Source: Paenibacillus sp. 32O-W
Lineage (GTDB): Bacteria; Bacillota; Bacilli; Paenibacillales; NBRC-103111
Length of the DNA: 64,000 bases
NCBI RefSeq assembly: GCF_007679495.1
Contig: NZ_VEGP01000002.1
Location: 62,001 to 126,000 of the forward strand
Direction of reading: 5' to 3'
In this document: positions 1 to 8,993 of the stretch, in pieces
How positions within the stretch are numbered: position 1 is the stretch's first letter
Layout: each line of letters begins with the position of its first letter
Made by a program: the position numbers and the translations under genes
The notes under the pieces: model-generated
What the model was told of the DNA's origin: nothing
Database searches by the model: none
The model's input: only the letters and a program-made list of their open reading frames with translations

Positions 1-1024
1 AGGCATGCGGCCCATAGCTGCCCCGGCCGTCGTAGCCGAGACCGGTGACCACCTTGACCTCCAATCCGACAGAACGGCCCATAACCGCATACAATCTGGA
101 GTAATCGATACAGACTCCCTGTCTGCTGGCGAACGTATCCTCCGGTGTCTGCTCCTTCCATATCCGCTCTTCTTCGTAAAGTCTGACTTTCTCATGATCA
201 TAGCTTACGCGAGTGCCTACCCACTCGTATAAGGCCCGGGCTTTTTCCTCATCCGTATCGGCGCCGGCCGTCACTTCTTTCGCAGCCGCCAGCACATCGT
301 CGGGAACATTGGCGTCCAGCACCTCATATTTCCGCTGCAGAATGCCGTTTAACTCCGCTTCCACCGCTCTCGTGAACACCGGCAGCTGCTCCTCCAGAAA
401 CCCTCCTGCCACCGGTTGGATGACTTCCTTCGCGCCTTTCTGATAGATTCCCGACCCTTGAATATATTCAGTGAAAGACGAGCGAGGGAACAGCACCGTC
501 ACGACAAACAAGACGGCAATAAGCAGAACCGCCCTTCCCGCCCCAGTCAACAAACCGATCGCTCCCCCTGCCAGACTGCTTAACCAGGCAAAGAAGCCCC
601 CCTTCCTGCGGGATGCTGCCGACGGACTGCCCCCATAAAGCTGGTACAGCGCCCATGTCAACAATTGCTTGCAAATCAAATAGACCAGCAGGAAAATAAG
701 CCCCGACCGCATTAACGAAAAATCCCGGATCCCGGTCACCGCCGTATAATAGAGCTGATGAAAGTAACCAAGCTTCTCATTCGGAATAACGATTTGTCTG
801 GCGATCAGCCAATCCCTCACAACCGGCGACAGCCAGTTCATCAGCTTCCAGGCGGCCACGACGCTGGCCAGAGTCATTAACCCCTCCAACAGAAAGAAAG
901 TCAACTGCCGGGCCGAGCCTGCCGCTCCCCTCCTGGCTCCTTGAAGAACAGACAGCGCTATGACGGCTCCAATGAGGACGGATATAAGATTGTATGTGGA
1001 AATGGTTTCGAAAAAAGAGGTCAT
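1..1024 (-). CDS. membrane-anchored transglutaminase-like protein (partial, runs off left end)
   Basis: I translated this stretch by hand: it is open from an ATG at 1024 to the window edge, about 341 residues. The N-terminal half has several hydrophobic segments (about residues 14-28, 41-55, 103-116, 141-170). The C-terminal half is soluble and carries a transglutaminase-like core: an EWVGTRVSYD segment, then RQGVCIDYS with the expected catalytic Cys, and near the edge GYDGRGSYGPHA with the expected catalytic His. The Asp lies beyond the window. The family comprises papain-fold enzymes, often proteases or peptidases rather than true cross-linkers, so substrate is unknown. The membrane location suggests work on the cell surface. 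It is followed upstream (same strand) by two small membrane-protein genes. Confidence 0.85.
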   Translation of the reverse strand, partial: MTSFFETISTYNLISVLIGAVIALSVLQGARRGAAGSARQLTFFLLEGLMTLASVVAAWKLMNWLSPVVRDWLIARQIVIPNEKLGYFHQLYYTAVTGIRDFSLMRSGLIFLLVYLICKQLLTWALYQLYGGSPSAASRRKGGFFAWLSSLAGGAIGLLTGAGRAVLLIAVLFVVTVLFPRSSFTEYIQGSGIYQKGAKEVIQPVAGGFLEEQLPVFTRAVEAELNGILQRKYEVLDANVPDDVLAAAKEVTAGADTDEEKARALYEWVGTRVSYDHEKVRLYEEERIWKEQTPEDTFASRQGVCIDYSRLYAVMGRSVGLEVKVVTGLGYDGRGSYGPHA

Positions 1025-1081
1025 CTCGGTCCCCCGTCCATACCTTTATCTCTAGTGGCAGGCGAATGTTCGGAGATCATG

Positions 1082-1507
1082 CTACTGTGATTTAGCCTGC
1101 TCGATGAAACCTTCGATGAGGTCGTTCATCGGGAGGCTGAAGCTTTGGCCGAGGAAGGTAATCTTCGCTTCCTTGGAATTCGGCTTGACATCCACCTGAA
1201 TATTTTTGGTCGTTACCGTATACGAGCCATCTTCATTGAGCTTATACTTCGCCTCTTTCGCTTCGGAGGCCATAGCCTTCATCGCTTGCTCCTTCACGCT
1301 TTCCGTAATCGTGCTGCCGATGGTCCCCGCGAATTCTCCAATCTGATCCTTGTAATTCATTCCGTAATACAATATCGCTGCAATAATCAATAGCACAACA
1401 ATCCATTTAATCACTGTTTTTACCAATTTAATCACTAAAAATAACACGACAATAGCAATCAGGATAATAAACCAGCGTTCCTGCAGAAATAACATCCACT
1501 GCTCCAT
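1082..1507 (-). CDS. small membrane-anchored protein of unknown function
   Basis: 141 residues. The first ~50 residues contain two hydrophobic stretches (about 11-27 and 33-48) separated by a short Lys-rich segment. The remainder is a hydrophilic, Lys/Glu-rich domain with regular beta-like alternation (around 95-125), ending in an amphipathic helix. A good ribosome site (GAAAGGGGAG) precedes the ATG at 1507. It lies 57 bp upstream of the transglutaminase-like gene on the same strand and probably shares its transcript. I do not recognise the family; a membrane-tethered extracytoplasmic or cytosolic domain are both possible. Confidence 0.75.
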   Translation of the reverse strand: MEQWMLFLQERWFIILIAIVVLFLVIKLVKTVIKWIVVLLIIAAILYYGMNYKDQIGEFAGTIGSTITESVKEQAMKAMASEAKEAKYKLNEDGSYTVTTKNIQVDVKPNSKEAKITFLGQSFSLPMNDLIEGFIEQAKSQ

Positions 1508-1588
1508 CTCGGCTCCCCTTTCGTTCTATAGATTATTACAAATCTTCCATCCCTCTGATTATTCCTATCTTACAATATTCGGATGCGG

Positions 1589-1735
1589 TTATTCATCTCT
1601 TTTCTTCCTCAGCTCCTCCAGCTTCTCGCGAATTTCCTGTTCCCTATCGGGTTTGATTCCGGAATAAGTCCGCCGCAATCTCCATAGAGCAATAAGAACG
1701 GCTGCCAAAAGCAGGATAATCATCCATCTGTTCAT
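1589..1735 (-). CDS. 48-residue single-pass membrane micropeptide
   Basis: ATG at 1735 is preceded by a strong ribosome site (TAGGAGGGGAG). The product starts MNRWMIILLLAAVLIALWR, a single membrane helix, followed by a highly charged tail rich in Glu, Lys and Arg likely to form a helix. It sits just upstream of the 141-residue membrane protein on the same strand, and divergently from the MFS gene at 1832. Function unknown; the ribosome site and amphipathic composition argue that it is translated. Confidence 0.6.
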   Translation of the reverse strand: MNRWMIILLLAAVLIALWRLRRTYSGIKPDREQEIREKLEELRKKRDE

Positions 1736-1831
1736 AGAACTCCCCTCCTATTTGGGCATATGTTTGTACCAAGCAGCGTACAAGTAAAGGGAGACCTGCC
1801 ATTACACAATGATTCAGGGGGTGGCTTTAAC

Positions 1832-2971
1832 ATGAAAACGGCCATATGGCTGTATTTATTTATTTTCGTCGCCTTTTTCGATTTGCACGCACAGTATCCG
1901 ATTTTATCTCCGTTCGCCCTATCGTTGGGCGCAACACCGTCGTTCATCGGCCTGATTCTGGGAGTCTACTCTATTACCCATCTTCCCGGGAACCTGCTGG
2001 CCGGGTATGGGGTCGACCGGTACGGCAGCAAAAAATTCCTCGTTGTCAGCCTAATTGCGGCAGGCTTCCTGCTGATCTTCCAGGCGCGTGTAACCGCCCC
2101 ATGGGAGCTGTTGGTCATCCGCTCCATCAGCGGCTTCGTTCTCGCATTCCTGTCTCCCGCATGCTTGGCCATGCTGGCCAAAATTGCCCGGGATCAAATT
2201 CATCAGGGCAAATTAATGTCGGGCAACGGGCTGGTTCATACGTTGGCTTCCGTAGTTTCTCCTGCGGCAGGGGCCGTGCTTGTGGCCAAGTTCGGGTTCA
2301 CCGCCTCTTTCTCCATACTGGGCTGGGGGTTGGTTGCCACCGGCATATTGGCTATTTTCGGCCTCAAGGAGCCGGGGGTGATCCACGAGAAAGAAGCGGT
2401 TGCCGCCGTAGCCAACGTCCGGGCGCAGCCGGAAGCCGAATCCATTCCCTGGTTATTCTTCCTCATCCCGTTAGGCATGTCCTGCGCACAAGGAATTTTA
2501 TTTTTTGAATTGCCGCTTATGCAGTCTGTCCAGGCTTCCATCCTGACCTCGGGCATCCTGTTTTCACTCGTCAGCCTGGGAGCTCTGCTCACCCTGAGTC
2601 TGCTGTTTCTGAACCGGTATTCCGCCTACATCCGAACTTTGTTGGGTTGTCTCGGGCTGGCCATGATTTTCTTCGGCATGTCGGTCAACTGGTCTATTCC
2701 CCTTTATGTTTCCTTGTTTCTAATTGGAATGGCTAAAGGGATCATCCTCCCGTCGATCTCCACCCTCCTAGCCAATATTACGAGCAGAAACCGATATGGT
2801 CGCGCCTTCTCCCTGTTATCCATCGCGTTCTCGATCGGCGCCTTCCTGGGTCCGATACTTGCCGGGCAGCTCCGGCTGGAGGTGTCTCCCTATTTTATCG
2901 CCTTCCTGTCCTTAATGATAGGCATTACCCTATTGCCTCTAGGCCGCATCCGGCCGGCCATCAGCACCTGA
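1832..2971 (+). CDS. MFS transporter, drug/metabolite efflux type
   Basis: 379 residues from the ATG at 1832, which follows a GGGGGTGG ribosome site. The open frame extends upstream to 1760, but that extension is hydrophilic and lacks a ribosome site. About 12 hydrophobic segments are visible. The loop between helices 2 and 3 reads GYGVDRYGSKK, the usual MFS motif A region (G-x-x-x-D-R-x-G-x-K/R). It is related in its first 150 residues to the second MFS protein at 43282 (both contain PI-x-x-P-x-A-x-SLGA near the N-terminus). Substrate is not predictable. A terminator follows at 3173. Confidence 0.85.
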   Translation: MKTAIWLYLFIFVAFFDLHAQYPILSPFALSLGATPSFIGLILGVYSITHLPGNLLAGYGVDRYGSKKFLVVSLIAAGFLLIFQARVTAPWELLVIRSISGFVLAFLSPACLAMLAKIARDQIHQGKLMSGNGLVHTLASVVSPAAGAVLVAKFGFTASFSILGWGLVATGILAIFGLKEPGVIHEKEAVAAVANVRAQPEAESIPWLFFLIPLGMSCAQGILFFELPLMQSVQASILTSGILFSLVSLGALLTLSLLFLNRYSAYIRTLLGCLGLAMIFFGMSVNWSIPLYVSLFLIGMAKGIILPSISTLLANITSRNRYGRAFSLLSIAFSIGAFLGPILAGQLRLEVSPYFIAFLSLMIGITLLPLGRIRPAIST

Positions 2972-3172
2972 CAGGCCCCTTGGCGAACAAGCGATCATGC
3001 GGTGGCCGGAATAAAGCTTCATATCTCTTCGGGGAAATTCGTAATTCATCGGGCAGGGCCGGCAGCTATGGTGCGTCCGCCCCACTGTCACGGCATTCTA
3101 TTCAAGAGTAAGGTTATGTTTTTATCGGAATGAACCCTCTATAATTTTAGCTTCCGCTCCACACAAGAAAAA

Positions 3173-3204
3173 CTTCTGCCGACACTTGAGGCAGAAGCTT
3201 TTTT
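3173..3204 (+). terminator. intrinsic terminator after the MFS gene
   Basis: Perfect 8-bp stem CTTCTGCC / GGCAGAAG with a 9-base loop, followed by CTTTTTT. It lies 200 bp after the MFS stop; A-rich sequence on the other flank means it may also end the minus-strand gene at 3232. Confidence 0.8.
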
Positions 3205-3231
3205 CATTGGCGGATACACGGATCTCCGGCT

Positions 3232-4392
3232 TTATCTAAACTGATAAGAGTCTGACATTCCGAAGGAAAGCGTGAGCTCACCGCCATTTTCCACCAAATC
3301 CGCCCCCTCCTCTTTAGCACTGCAAATCACATTGTAGATAGAACTGACACCGATGTATCGCTTATACACCTCATCATCAAATTGACCCGTACTGAAGTCC
3401 TCGAACAATGCATCATAAATCATATAATAGCTGGCAAGCTGAGTCCGATAAACGCTGAAGGCCTCTTCACCCCTGAACAACAATAGTTCCTCTTTATAGG
3501 TGAGCGTATCGAAGGCATGCTCCGCACAAATTTCCGGCAGGAAGGAATACAGCTCCTGCGCCAAGCTGGCATCCTGCAAGCGCTCAACCAGCCGGTCCGG
3601 ATATTCGTCATACTTCTCCTGCGTATCGCACTCCATGAACATATTAACCGCTGTCCTAGTGGCGGCGGCAATTTGATCGGCCTGGTAGGGATACGGTGAG
3701 TATGTCTCCTCGGACTGCAGCAGGAAAATAAACTGCTTTTGCGAAGCAAAGCCTTCTACCTGCCACTTGCCGGCCATTTCTGCCACGATTTGCCCCAATT
3801 CGGGGCTTGGAATATTATTAATGCGGCATTCGCCGGTAATGGTATCGCCATTTTTCACGCCATAAATTTTAATATAACAGAGCTTCTGGTTGCCAACGCG
3901 TTTCGCAATCCCGTCCTTGAGCGCTTCCCAATAAGGAGTATTGCGCATTTCAGCGGATGATTCGCCCACACCGATGATATCGCTCTTATATACCTTCCAA
4001 CGATGGGCCGTGTCCCCGTAAGTCGTATGGAGCTCGTCGGGGTTCCTGTCTTTCTCCATGGATGCGATCCCCTGCATTAACGTAAAGGCAAAGCCGCCGA
4101 TGGCCATGCCGAGAGCATTATGGGCCCCGCTGCCGATGCCAGCGGAGGTTTCATAGATATCGCGATCCCATTTCGGCGAGCTTAAATGAAACTGGAGCAA
4201 AACGGACTGCTCCGACCATTGGGCTACATGAGGACGGATCGTAAGCTTCCATTCCGGAATATAGATATGATCCCCCTCTAGCACCTCCTCCGCTTCATAA
4301 ATCCCTCTCATTCCGCGGTGCAGAAGGAAGTGCAAGGGGTCCTCAATTTTCTCGTCTTCCCTATCCAACCAATCTTCTCTACCCTTGCTCAT
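3232..4392 (-). CDS. DUF6348-like cytosolic protein
   Basis: 386 residues from the ATG at 4392, chosen because an AAGGAGGAAA ribosome site sits 10 bases ahead; the longer frame to 4488 has no such site and an Arg-rich atypical start. There is no signal peptide or long hydrophobic segment. The central part (VAQWSEQSVLLQFHL through GIGSGAHNALGMAIGGFAF) resembles, from memory, proteins labelled DUF6348, whose function is not known. The C-terminal ~120 residues are rich in acidic and aromatic residues. It stands alone between two intergenic regions, so context says little. Confidence 0.65.
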   Translation of the reverse strand: MSKGREDWLDREDEKIEDPLHFLLHRGMRGIYEAEEVLEGDHIYIPEWKLTIRPHVAQWSEQSVLLQFHLSSPKWDRDIYETSAGIGSGAHNALGMAIGGFAFTLMQGIASMEKDRNPDELHTTYGDTAHRWKVYKSDIIGVGESSAEMRNTPYWEALKDGIAKRVGNQKLCYIKIYGVKNGDTITGECRINNIPSPELGQIVAEMAGKWQVEGFASQKQFIFLLQSEETYSPYPYQADQIAAATRTAVNMFMECDTQEKYDEYPDRLVERLQDASLAQELYSFLPEICAEHAFDTLTYKEELLLFRGEEAFSVYRTQLASYYMIYDALFEDFSTGQFDDEVYKRYIGVSSIYNVICSAKEEGADLVENGGELTLSFGMSDSYQFR

Positions 4393-4623
4393 CTTTTGCC
4401 GTTTCCTCCTTGGTCCGTGCCGGTTTCTATCCAAGAATACCACAACTATTCTCCGGTAATCACCATGAGCGGAGCTCGTTTTTTCCAAACCATTGTCGTC
4501 TGCTGATTTAGGGCGGGATATTTACCTATTTTCCCGCCTTCTGGGTATTTGCACAGCCAAGGGCGCTTTTCCTACATACACTGTATTGTCGATGACCTAC
4601 CGGTCCTGAAAGGGGTGCATAGC

Positions 4624-4707
4624 ATGAGTGCCGGCTTCTGGACTTCAACAGGCACAATTCTCGTCCTGTTCATCTTGTTAGTGATTGTATCCTGCGCTTT
4701 TATATGA
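4624..4707 (+). CDS. YjcZ-family sporulation micropeptide
   Basis: 27 codons, too short for routine gene calling. The product begins MSAGFWTSTGTILVLFILL and ends IVSCAFI, matching the Gly/Ser start plus single hydrophobic helix ending in a Cys-containing tail of YjcZ-type peptides found in spore formers (typically ending in IVGCAFI or similar). An AAAGGGGTG ribosome site precedes the ATG and a terminator follows at 4754, so it looks like a free-standing gene. The family is associated with sporulation; the molecular role is unknown. Confidence 0.8.
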   Translation: MSAGFWTSTGTILVLFILLVIVSCAFI

Positions 4708-4753
4708 TGATTATGATTCCTTAATCGCATACTCCTCCCAAATTTCTTTAACC

Positions 4754-4787
4754 GGCTTGAAGGCTCTATGCTTTCAGGCCTTTTTTC
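4754..4787 (+). terminator. intrinsic terminator after the YjcZ-like gene
   Basis: GGCTTGAA / TTCAGGCC stem (one wobble pair) around an 11-base loop, followed by a run of six T. It lies 47 bp after the micropeptide stop. Confidence 0.75.
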
Positions 4788-4823
4788 GTTTTCCGGCCCC
4801 CTAACAAGGGGTAGCGGATCGGT

Positions 4824-5546
4824 TCAAACGAAGTCGATCGGAGCGGAATTTCCGTACCGGGGCATCGCGCCATGGCGTGGAGCGGCCCAGCGGACGGCGT
4901 TAGCCAGAACTTTCAGTACGTCCGGATGATGGTATGTGGGAACCTCCTGGTGTCCGGGACGGAAATAAAATATTTTGCCTCTGCCTCGCCGATAGGTCAC
5001 TCCGCTCCGAAATACTTCCCCGCCGGTAAACCAGCTGACGAAAATAAGCTCGTCTGGTATCGGAATGTCGAAGTGTTCCCCGTACATCTCCTCATAACCG
5101 ATATCTATGTAAGAACCAATGCCTTCGGCAATCGGATGGGAAGGGTCAATGACCCAAATCCGTTCCTTGTCATCCGCTTCCCGCCATTTGATCTGGCAGG
5201 TCGTTCCCATAAGCTTGCGAAACGGCTTGGAGTTGAGGGCGGAATGCAGCGCGATAAACCCCATCCCGTCATAAATCCGGGAACAAACCCGCTCCACTAC
5301 TTCGTCCTGCACCAGATGATTACGGGCATGCGACCACCAGAGCAGCACGTCCGTCTCCTGCAGCACCTCTTCCGTCAGCCCGTGCTCCGGCTCCTCCAAT
5401 GTTGCCGTACGTATGGAGAAGTCCGGCTCTATCCGCCCGATGCCTTCGGTGATCGCCGCATGAATTCCCTGCGGATAGATTTCCGCGACATTGGCATGCT
5501 TCCTCTCATGTACAAACTCATTCCATATTGTCACCCGAATGGTCAT
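4824..5546 (-). CDS. ThuA-domain protein (trehalose utilisation-like, class I amidotransferase fold)
   Basis: 240 residues, the usual length of stand-alone ThuA proteins. The sequence opens MTIRVTIWNEFVHER, and contains VLLWWSHARNH, GMGFIALHSALNSKPFRKL and YRRGRGKIFYFRPGHQEVPTYH, all characteristic of the family. ThuA folds like class I glutamine amidotransferases but usually lacks the catalytic Cys; it accompanies sugar-oxidising genes. Its AGGAGG ribosome site overlaps the stop codon of the preceding oxidoreductase gene (12-bp gap), so the two are likely translationally coupled. Biochemical activity is not established. Confidence 0.88.
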   Translation of the reverse strand: MTIRVTIWNEFVHERKHANVAEIYPQGIHAAITEGIGRIEPDFSIRTATLEEPEHGLTEEVLQETDVLLWWSHARNHLVQDEVVERVCSRIYDGMGFIALHSALNSKPFRKLMGTTCQIKWREADDKERIWVIDPSHPIAEGIGSYIDIGYEEMYGEHFDIPIPDELIFVSWFTGGEVFRSGVTYRRGRGKIFYFRPGHQEVPTYHHPDVLKVLANAVRWAAPRHGAMPRYGNSAPIDFV

Positions 5547-5558
5547 GTCGGCCGCCTC

Positions 5559-6518
5559 CTATTCCCTTCCAAGTACGATGTTCACCGGCCGGTTCTCCCG
5601 ATGCGACTCGTTCGCGTAATGAACAATGGCCTGCGTCTTCAAATAATCTCTACCGCTCGTTTCAAATTCCGTTCCGTCCCTTAGCCCGCGCAGAAAATCG
5701 GCCAGCGCACCGGGGGAATCCACATCGCGGTAATCGTTGATAACCGTTACTTCGCCGTCCCGCACTACCCGGATCTCCTGATTGGCCACAAGCACGGCGC
5801 CCTCGCTTCCTTCTATTCGCCAATGACCGCCCCACTCCGTCTCCGGCCCCCTTGCGGAAATAGACCCGGTGAAGGCTGCCATGATCCCGCCGTCCAATTC
5901 AAGCTGGGCGTTCATGGCCAGACACTCGCTGTCCGTTCCCCAATGTCCGATCGGATTAAACAGGCGGGCATAAATTTTCCTGCCCTCGCGGCCGCTCAGA
6001 TAGCGCATAAGATCGAAATGATGAACGGCAATATCATCCAGCAGACTGACGGAATAATTCCGCTGAACATTGTGATATCTGTAAAAGCTGACGTCCATGG
6101 TGGAAACGGCGCCGATCACACCCGATTCCAGCACTTGCTTTAATTTGCGCATATAGGCAAACCTTCGGTAATTTTCAGCAATCATGAACGGAATTCGCTC
6201 TCTCTCCGACCTGCCCACAATGTCCACCGATTCCGCATAATCGAACGCGATCGGCTTCTCGCATAACACCGGAAGCTTATGGTCGAAAGCTATCGTGTTG
6301 ATTCGCGTATGAACCTGCGGCGGGGTGACGTTAACGACAAAGTCGGGTTGTTCTTTCCCGATCGCTTCCTCCAGGTCGACGTACAACGGCACACCATCAT
6401 CGGCCTTGCTCCGGTTATTCGGGTCGGTCTCCACAACCGCCAGCTCCAGTCCTGCCTGGCGGATCCGCTTGTACCACCCGTATCCGGCACTTCCCAGTCC
6501 AACCAAAATCGCTTTCAA
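5559..6518 (-). CDS. Gfo/Idh/MocA-family NAD(P)-dependent oxidoreductase
   Basis: About 320 residues. I place the start at a TTG (6518), 7 bases after a GGAGGAG ribosome site; the product then begins with the nucleotide-binding strand KAILVGLGSAGYGWYK, as usual in this family. The longer open frame to 6644 would add an odd 42-residue leader. CEKPIAFD (catalytic Lys of the EKP motif) and AENYRR are visible further on. Members oxidise or epimerise sugars and inositols. Coupling to thuA points to sugar catabolism, matching known Gfo-ThuA pairs; the substrate is unknown. Confidence 0.88.
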   Translation of the reverse strand: MKAILVGLGSAGYGWYKRIRQAGLELAVVETDPNNRSKADDGVPLYVDLEEAIGKEQPDFVVNVTPPQVHTRINTIAFDHKLPVLCEKPIAFDYAESVDIVGRSERERIPFMIAENYRRFAYMRKLKQVLESGVIGAVSTMDVSFYRYHNVQRNYSVSLLDDIAVHHFDLMRYLSGREGRKIYARLFNPIGHWGTDSECLAMNAQLELDGGIMAAFTGSISARGPETEWGGHWRIEGSEGAVLVANQEIRVVRDGEVTVINDYRDVDSPGALADFLRGLRDGTEFETSGRDYLKTQAIVHYANESHRENRPVNIVLGRE

Positions 6519-7023
6519 TCTTGTACTCCTCCTCACCATGTCGAATGGCGTTATGGGCCATCCGGTTTCTTTCATTCTATGTATGTAACCGCTTAAATTC
6601 CCCGTCGCGTTTCGGATGCTCCTGGCCTTAACCTCTATTCCCACCGGTCGAGTAATTGCCGGCTGACTATAATTTCATTTTGGCAAAACGAACAACGGCA
6701 GGAAGCTTCAAGGGCGAAGGTTGATAGTTACAAATAGTATAACAGAGATTGCCCTTCCCGTTTACAAATATTAACTTTCTAATACCGGACAGTCATAAAT
6801 TCAAACGATTCCGACGAAATATTCATTCCACAGTGCTGTCGGCATTCGCCCAAACTTATTGTGGTAAAATTGATTTAAAGCCGTCTCGAAGGCAAAAACC
6901 TTTTTTTAGAAACAGCTTCTTCTTGCCGACAAGAATTTTTCGATACACCGTCTTAACGCTGTAAGGGACTACAAGATTCTTACGCGCAATTATTCTCAAT
7001 GGCATGAAGTCCAGGAGGTCCAA
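6519..7023. other. intergenic region between divergent oxidoreductase and TOPRIM genes
   Basis: About 500 bp, AT-rich in its middle part (6730-6960). It must hold promoters for both flanking genes. The only long open frames in it have no ribosome site and no recognisable product. I found no convincing repeat, riboswitch or terminator. Confidence 0.5.
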
Positions 7024-7383
7024 ATGCACATAGCGATTATTGTAGAAGGCAAAAACGACCGCAGCCGTTTGAGGAGATTGCTCGATGAACAAGTCGGGAT
7101 TTTCTGTTCCTACGGAACCCCGGGAACCGAGTCGCTGGCCCGGCTGAAGAAGAAAATCGGTGCAGTCCCCGTCTACATCTTTACGGACAATGACGCTTCC
7201 GGCAAGAAAATTCGGGCTCTGCTGTGCGATGCTTTCCCCGATGCGGAACAAATCTATACAAGAAGAGGCTATGCCGGGGTAGAAGGCACCCCTGAGGAAT
7301 ATTTGATCCAGCAATTGGAAAAGGCAGGCCTGGAAGAGTATATCATCTACCCTTCTTCGGCACTGCCTTCGATTACGGAATAA
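7024..7383 (+). CDS. small TOPRIM-domain protein
   Basis: 119 residues, essentially one TOPRIM domain. The motif Glu is in IIVEGKND (E8) and the DxD pair in FTDNDASG (D55, D57), followed by a conserved GVEGTPEEYL tail. A clear CAGGAGG site precedes the ATG. Similar small proteins exist in many spore formers and resemble the catalytic domain of RNase M5 and primases. Mg-dependent nucleic-acid cleavage is possible but unproven. Its last 11 bp overlap the convergent permease gene. Confidence 0.8.
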   Translation: MHIAIIVEGKNDRSRLRRLLDEQVGIFCSYGTPGTESLARLKKKIGAVPVYIFTDNDASGKKIRALLCDAFPDAEQIYTRRGYAGVEGTPEEYLIQQLEKAGLEEYIIYPSSALPSITE

Positions 7384-8296
7384 ATTGCAGAAGATAGATC
7401 ACAAGCGTAACGGTAAATATACTGAATACGGTTGACGAGAAAACAGCCTGGGAAGCAAACTCCGGCTCGTTATCGAATTCCACCGCAAGCAGCACACTGC
7501 TGAGCGACGTCGGGACAGCACAGGAGAGAACGAGGGCCTGCGCCATCATTCCCTTAATCCCCAGCATCCAAACTACCGCGAAGCCGAGAGCCGGAGCGAC
7601 GAGCAGACGCAGCGTATTGGACAATACCACATCGGAGATCTTCAGCTTCCACTTCATGCTGCCCAATTGAACGCCCAGAGTCAGCAGCGCAGTGGCGATA
7701 AAGGCGTTGGCGACATAATTCAGCGGCTGGTACAGCGAATCCGGAATCGGGATCTCCAACCCTCTCATCAGAAACCCGAGGGGAATGACATAGATGACCG
7801 GAAGGGACAAAATTTTGCGAAGCGTGTCCCTCAAATCGCTTTTGTGCGCATTTACACTATAGATCCCGTAAGTATTGGGCAGCAGACTCTGCATCATCAT
7901 GATAATAATCTGGATGGACAGCGTGAAAGCATCCCCGATAAAAACAAGCTGGTTCAGGGGAATGGCATAGTTCGCGCTGTTGTAAAAAATGACGCTGTTC
8001 CTCATGGCGCTTCTCATTTCGTTCTTGTACCGGCGAATTCGCATGACCAGCTCGACCAGCAAAAATAACAAAGCAATAAAAATAAAGAAAAAGAGCAGCA
8101 CCTGAAGCAGGATGGTCAGCGAAATCTCGGATTCATACAGCATTTTAAAGATAACCGCCGGAGAAAACAGGTAAAAATTCAGCTTGGACAGCGTCTTGAT
8201 ATCCAGTTTAAAAATGATTTGCAAAAGAGCGCCGATCCCTATCAGTATGGAAAGCGGAATTATGTTATTAAGAAGAATATAGATAAAATACTCCAT
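7373..8296 (-). CDS. AEC-family (auxin efflux carrier-like) permease
   Basis: 307 residues with about ten hydrophobic segments in two similar halves, the layout of AEC transporters. Helix 1 reads NNIIPLSILIGIGALLQ and the N-terminal half has the typical NSANYAIPLNQLVFIG (Asn/Pro-rich re-entrant region); the C-terminal half has ALVLSCAVPTSLSSVLLA, the equivalent crossover. Family members export organic acids or similar anions. It starts 17 bp after the SCO gene on the same strand and is probably co-transcribed with it; no functional link is obvious. Confidence 0.88.
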   Translation of the reverse strand: MEYFIYILLNNIIPLSILIGIGALLQIIFKLDIKTLSKLNFYLFSPAVIFKMLYESEISLTILLQVLLFFFIFIALLFLLVELVMRIRRYKNEMRSAMRNSVIFYNSANYAIPLNQLVFIGDAFTLSIQIIIMMMQSLLPNTYGIYSVNAHKSDLRDTLRKILSLPVIYVIPLGFLMRGLEIPIPDSLYQPLNYVANAFIATALLTLGVQLGSMKWKLKISDVVLSNTLRLLVAPALGFAVVWMLGIKGMMAQALVLSCAVPTSLSSVLLAVEFDNEPEFASQAVFSSTVFSIFTVTLVIYLLQFIP

Positions 8297-8312
8297 GAAT
8301 TTCTCCGTTCAG

Positions 8313-8927
8313 CTATTCGTTGCTTAGGGCGATCATGTCATTGGCGATTCGCTCCGGCTTCAGATCATCATCCACCAAATAGAAGTGACGAAGATTGCCC
8401 TGTTTATCAATGAGAGCAAAGACGTTTGAATGCATGAAATTGCCGTTTTTATCCTTCTGCACCCCGACTTTATATTGGTAGGCCAAATCTTTCATAGCCT
8501 CCTCGCTATCCCCGCGCAGGAAGAACCAAGCCTCCGGATCCGGTTCATAATAGCTGGAATATTCCTGCAGCCTCTCCCTTGTATCCCTTTCGGGGTCGAA
8601 AGAGATCGAATAGAACGCCGTTTTCGTTCCGAATGCTTTCTTCTTCTGCAGAATTTCCTGTACCTGTGACAGCTTGAACGTCGTCGGAGGACATACGTCC
8701 GGACAGAAAGAGAAGAAGAAATAGACAATACGAACCTTGCCGTCCGTATCGTTCAAGGAGACCTGCCGGCCGTCTATATTTTCAAGAGTAAAGTCCGGAG
8801 CCTTCTCATTTAATGTAAATTTGGTAATTTCCGGTTTGTTCAATTGGCTGATAATTGCACCTACAATTACGGCCAGCAGCACTACTGTAACGAGCTTAAA
8901 CCAATGCTTCGACAAAAATGCGCCCAA
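8313..8927 (-). CDS. SCO1/SenC-type copper chaperone for cytochrome c oxidase
   Basis: 204 residues starting at a TTG behind GGGGGAGAG. One N-terminal membrane anchor (about 10-28) is followed by a thioredoxin-fold domain on the outer face. The copper ligands are present: CPDVC (C75, C79) and the distal His in FMHSNVF (H166). SCO proteins help assemble the CuA site of cytochrome oxidase. The gene follows heme O synthase on the same strand, separated by a terminator, consistent with respiratory-oxidase assembly. Confidence 0.93.
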   Translation of the reverse strand: MGAFLSKHWFKLVTVVLLAVIVGAIISQLNKPEITKFTLNEKAPDFTLENIDGRQVSLNDTDGKVRIVYFFFSFCPDVCPPTTFKLSQVQEILQKKKAFGTKTAFYSISFDPERDTRERLQEYSSYYEPDPEAWFFLRGDSEEAMKDLAYQYKVGVQKDKNGNFMHSNVFALIDKQGNLRHFYLVDDDLKPERIANDMIALSNE

Positions 8928-8957
8928 GTTTCTCTCCCCCTATATTTGTCGGGCCAT

Positions 8958-8987
8958 AAAAAAGGAATCCCATGTTAACCATGGGAT
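8958..8987 (-). terminator. terminator between ctaB and the SCO gene
   Basis: Perfect 8-bp stem ATCCCATG / CATGGGAT with a 5-base loop; on the minus strand it is followed by TCCTTTTTT. It lies directly after the ctaB stop and should reduce read-through into the SCO gene. Confidence 0.8.
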
Positions 8988-8993
8988 CTGACC

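Noticed and set aside
4872-5684. 270-codon plus-strand frame over thuA
   Set aside because: Antisense shadow of the ThuA and oxidoreductase genes, whose motifs and ribosome sites are clear.
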